Both the position numbers and the translations under genes were made by a program. Positions 7,201-8,303 of a stretch of DNA of 8,303 nucleotides are shown here, piece after piece (positions within the stretch are counted from its first letter, which is position 1; the number at the start of each line of letters is the position of its first letter). The notes beneath the pieces are model-generated. The model saw only the letters and a list, made by a program, of their open reading frames with translations. It did no database searches and was not told the DNA's origin. The DNA is from Planctomycetaceae bacterium (lineage in GTDB: Bacteria; Planctomycetota; Planctomycetia; Planctomycetales; Planctomycetaceae). The stretch lies in NCBI GenBank assembly GCA_020426125.1, contig JAGQQQ010000667.1, positions 1-8,303 on the forward strand, given 5' to 3'.

Positions 7201-7982
7201 TGACCAATGCCCAACAGAAACAGCAAGAAGCCGACGCGGCTCTCGCGGAACTCACGAAAACTCGCGACGCGATGAAGACCGCAACGGATCAAGCCAAAGC
7301 CGAGTTGGACAAGGCCGTGACCTCCCTGGCCGATGCCCAGAAGGCAAAAGACGCCGCTGTTCAGGCCAAGCAGACCGCCGACCAGAAGCAAGCCGCTCAG
7401 CAGAAAGCTCTCTCCGAGGCTGAGGCCGCCATCAAAGCTGCCGAGCAGGATCTCGCAAAAAAACAGGCAGACGCGAAAGTTGCGGAACAAGCCAAAGTGG
7501 CGGCAGAGGCCGCAGAGAAGGAAGCCCAAGCGGTGGCCACGAACGCGGAGAATGTTCGCAAGGCCGCTGAAACCGAGGCGACCAACGCCGAGAAAGCGGC
7601 CGCTCCCAAGAACATCAACTTCACGCCGCCGTCGACTCCCATCGTTGTGGTGGTGAAACCGGCTCCTGTCAAACTTGCCGCGACCGTCCCCGATGGGGGC
7701 AATCTCAAGCAGGGGGGGCAACTGCAGGTCAAAGTGCAGGCCACGCGTCAACTCGGGTCAACCGGGCCGGTCAAGTTGACGCTCCCCCTCCCCCCGGGAA
7801 CCACCGGCCTCACCGCCGACACACCGGAAATCCCCAGCGATCAAACCGAAGGCACCATCACCATCACCGCTGCGGCGGATGCTCCAGAGGGGGCGGTCAA
7901 CAATCTGGTGATTCGCGGGACGATGCAACACGATGGGGAAGCCCAAGTGGATATCCCCGTGACAGTGAAAGTTGTGAAATAA
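4215..7982 (+). CDS. Secreted PPC-domain protein with two long Ala-rich coiled-coil hairpins
   Basis: The product is 1255 residues from the ATG at 4215, preferred because GGTGA lies 4 nt upstream. An in-frame ATG at 4167 would add 16 residues but sits inside a hairpin. A long signal peptide ends at about A41 (TAAA, then QLPQ). Beta domains follow: TIG-like (about 43-155), PPC (about 160-256), TIG-like (258-355), PPC preceded by EPNN (357-494) and an Ig/NEW3-like domain (496-592). Coiled coil 1 (593-710), a second Ig-like domain (712-831), coiled coil 2 (833-1130) and a C-terminal Ig-like domain (1140-1255) complete it. Coiled coil 2 is rich in Ala, Lys, Glu and Gln. It has no Gly, Cys or aromatic residue, and its only internal Pro is P980, near the midpoint. 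No heme motif or catalytic site is visible. The gene lies between two cytochrome-domain genes in the same direction, so a structural, spacer or adhesive role at the cell surface is inferred. Confidence 0.9.
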   Translation: MFRSPVSTGLFRGSVRRSVSTRWTFAWACIALVSFVTTAAAQLPQTRLYAISPPGARTGTEIELRILAGDDLEEVNQLAFSHPGITAFPKTTEKDGQQVPIPNVFLVKVDPSVPSGIYECRAGGLWGFSNPRRFVVGTLTEKTEETDNGDPVKAKPLELDTVVNGQMEAGTDLDWFQFSGTKGQRIVFDVWAERIDSKLNAVLSIYDSEGRRRLATSRNVKGDDPVLVFEVPADGQYLLLLHDMTYKNGNEYVYRLLTSTRPYLEYSLPPAGQAGTTSEFTLFGYNLPGGEPADTELRGVSLEKLSLFIAVPPNADTLTPDNRIAASSAGTDAFSFRLNHNGVDSNPLLIGIAESPVVVEQEPNNEGGQAQTITVPTEVGAQFSTVEDVDNFRFEAEAGQMISIDVVAERLGRATDPILYVYQVKKKDDGTEDLRQLTVQDDNTTQFQQNVFETKTDDPSFQLDIPETGTYQVTLRDRYWESRGHASLLYRLNLRRRTPDFRLAVTPSAPTAGQTWPTGLRQGDNFPMTVYAFRRDGFEGSITVSAQNLPQGIQCPEVVIPEKANSATLVATAAQDASPGLYAFRVQGTATTMNPEAVKAVVNKQKAIDDGSKPVADLQKAVDQAKQALDKAQAEHDAAAKAAADAPDNKGLTDQAAQSKQALDQAAAKYQEAQQKLDAQKQTIANLTNELELARQAETSSKRTLTRQARAATVVWSFAGNQPAIVRLADRVAVTVMAEPAPFQIVTDVHRIEANQSRQILIPVKLEKREFDEKVALNVQDMPKNSNIDFPNSAIEKGQAENVLRMFVKDNAPPGTYTLWLKSQGQVAYRRNPAKAERLKKVHEEKKAIADAAKATQTEATNKKNEAVNALNQANQMAQQAQATLTQKQQAMATAKQQVEQATKEAAQATEKLAAEEKTLATATKDKADAEAKHKTAAEQLAAAEAKVQASQKAVEEAKAAVAAAEQSAKQAEEAATAQPENEDLKKAAADAQTAVTNAQQKQQEADAALAELTKTRDAMKTATDQAKAELDKAVTSLADAQKAKDAAVQAKQTADQKQAAQQKALSEAEAAIKAAEQDLAKKQADAKVAEQAKVAAEAAEKEAQAVATNAENVRKAAETEATNAEKAAAPKNINFTPPSTPIVVVVKPAPVKLAATVPDGGNLKQGGQLQVKVQATRQLGSTGPVKLTLPLPPGTTGLTADTPEIPSDQTEGTITITAAADAPEGAVNNLVIRGTMQHDGEAQVDIPVTVKVVK

Positions 7983-8072
7983 CGATCGTTTGTTTGGCCC
8001 AGCGTGGCACATGCCATGTGAGATGCCGTGCCATCGAACTGACGAACTTGCATTCTATTGAGTACCGAACGC
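7983..8072 (+). other. Short intergenic gap with inverted repeats
   Basis: This 90-bp gap separates two co-directional genes. A perfect 10-bp palindrome, AACGATCGTT (7981-7990), overlaps the last two bases of the preceding stop codon. A second inverted repeat has arms TGGCAC (8005-8010) and GTGCCA (8028-8033). Between them lies CACATGCCATGTG (8008-8020), itself a 5-bp stem sharing three bases with the left arm. No T-run and no convincing promoter were found, so read-through into the cytochrome gene is plausible. Confidence 0.4.
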
Positions 8073-8303
8073 ATGAATGTTTCCTGCCGCCTCTTACTGA
8101 TGTGCCTGCCTGCACTCTATTCCGCGACCGCGCTGACAGTCGATGTGTTGGCCCAGGAAGCGATTGACCCGGCAGATCCGGCGCTCGGACGCCCCGTCGA
8201 CTTCTATATGGACGTTTATCCGATCCTTGAAGCCAAGTGCCTCGCGTGCCATAGCTCCGTGGTCAAGGAAAGCGATTTGATCTTGGAGAACGCGGAGTCG
8301 ATC
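8073..8303 (+). CDS. Secreted c-type cytochrome domain protein (N-terminal 77 codons)
   Basis: The frame is open from the ATG to the right edge, so only the N-terminus is seen. A signal peptide covers about residues 1-27 (hydrophobic core 7-21, likely cleavage after VLA before QE). VDFYMDVYPILEAKCLACHS follows, with the CxxCH heme-attachment site at C56, C59 and H60. The wording around it (YPIL, then K-C-L-A-C-H, then S) is that of the planctomycete cytochrome C (PSCyt1-type) domain. In this family such a domain is often followed by WD40 repeats or by DUF1549/DUF1553. From the neighbouring PPC gene I would guess WD40, but this cannot be seen. The protein should be exported and its heme attached outside the cytoplasm. 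There is no strong Shine-Dalgarno sequence before the start. The 90-bp gap from the preceding gene suggests co-transcription. Confidence 0.88.
   Translation, partial: MNVSCRLLLMCLPALYSATALTVDVLAQEAIDPADPALGRPVDFYMDVYPILEAKCLACHSSVVKESDLILENAESI

Noticed and set aside
5445..7751. Long minus-strand open frame of 768 codons opposite the coiled-coil gene
   Set aside because: It is the antisense shadow of an Ala/Lys/Gln-rich coding region with few stops. The translation is Leu/Gly/Arg-rich without domains, while the plus strand has a signal peptide and recognisable domains.

Overview
The window looks like a planctomycete chromosome (phylum Planctomycetota, probably order Planctomycetales). The evidence is domain content: a DUF1549/DUF1553 protein with a planctomycete-type cytochrome segment, an N-terminal LEPR-xLL-type motif, pre-peptidase C-terminal (PPC) beta-sandwich proteins, and a secreted protein opening with a single CxxCH site. 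Moderately high GC and weak Shine-Dalgarno sequences fit this. The genus cannot be told from the sequence alone. I see no RNA genes, insertion sequences or CRISPR arrays.

Layout. Positions 1-1095 (minus strand) hold the N-terminal 365 codons of a large surface or secreted protein with a LEDRTLL motif and PPC-like repeats; it runs off the left edge. Positions 1096-1576 are a divergent intergenic region with a plausible sigma70-like promoter at 1480-1507 facing right. Three genes then run on the plus strand: an 828-residue secreted DUF1549/DUF1553 protein (1577-4063), a secreted protein of about 1255 residues with PPC domains and two Ala-rich coiled coils (4215-7982), and the N-terminus of a secreted c-type cytochrome domain protein (8073 to the right edge). 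The gaps between them are 151 and 90 bp with no clear intrinsic terminator, so co-transcription is plausible. The first gap holds a G-quadruplex motif just after the stop codon and a 14-bp hairpin just before the next start.

How the genes may work together. All three rightward products carry export signals. Two carry heme-attachment-like motifs (one CX4CH and one CxxCH in the first, one CxxCH in the third). The middle one has no heme motif and looks like a structural or adhesive scaffold. A periplasmic or cell-surface assembly is a reasonable inference, but the biochemical role of DUF1549/DUF1553 proteins is poorly known to me and I assign no reaction.

The most interesting observation is the architecture of the middle protein. 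Each of its two coiled coils starts at an Asn-Pro after a beta-sandwich strand, contains a similar Pro-acidic-Asn turn near its centre, and returns to beta structure. This predicts two antiparallel helical hairpin arms, one short and one about 20 nm long, projecting from Ig-like domains.
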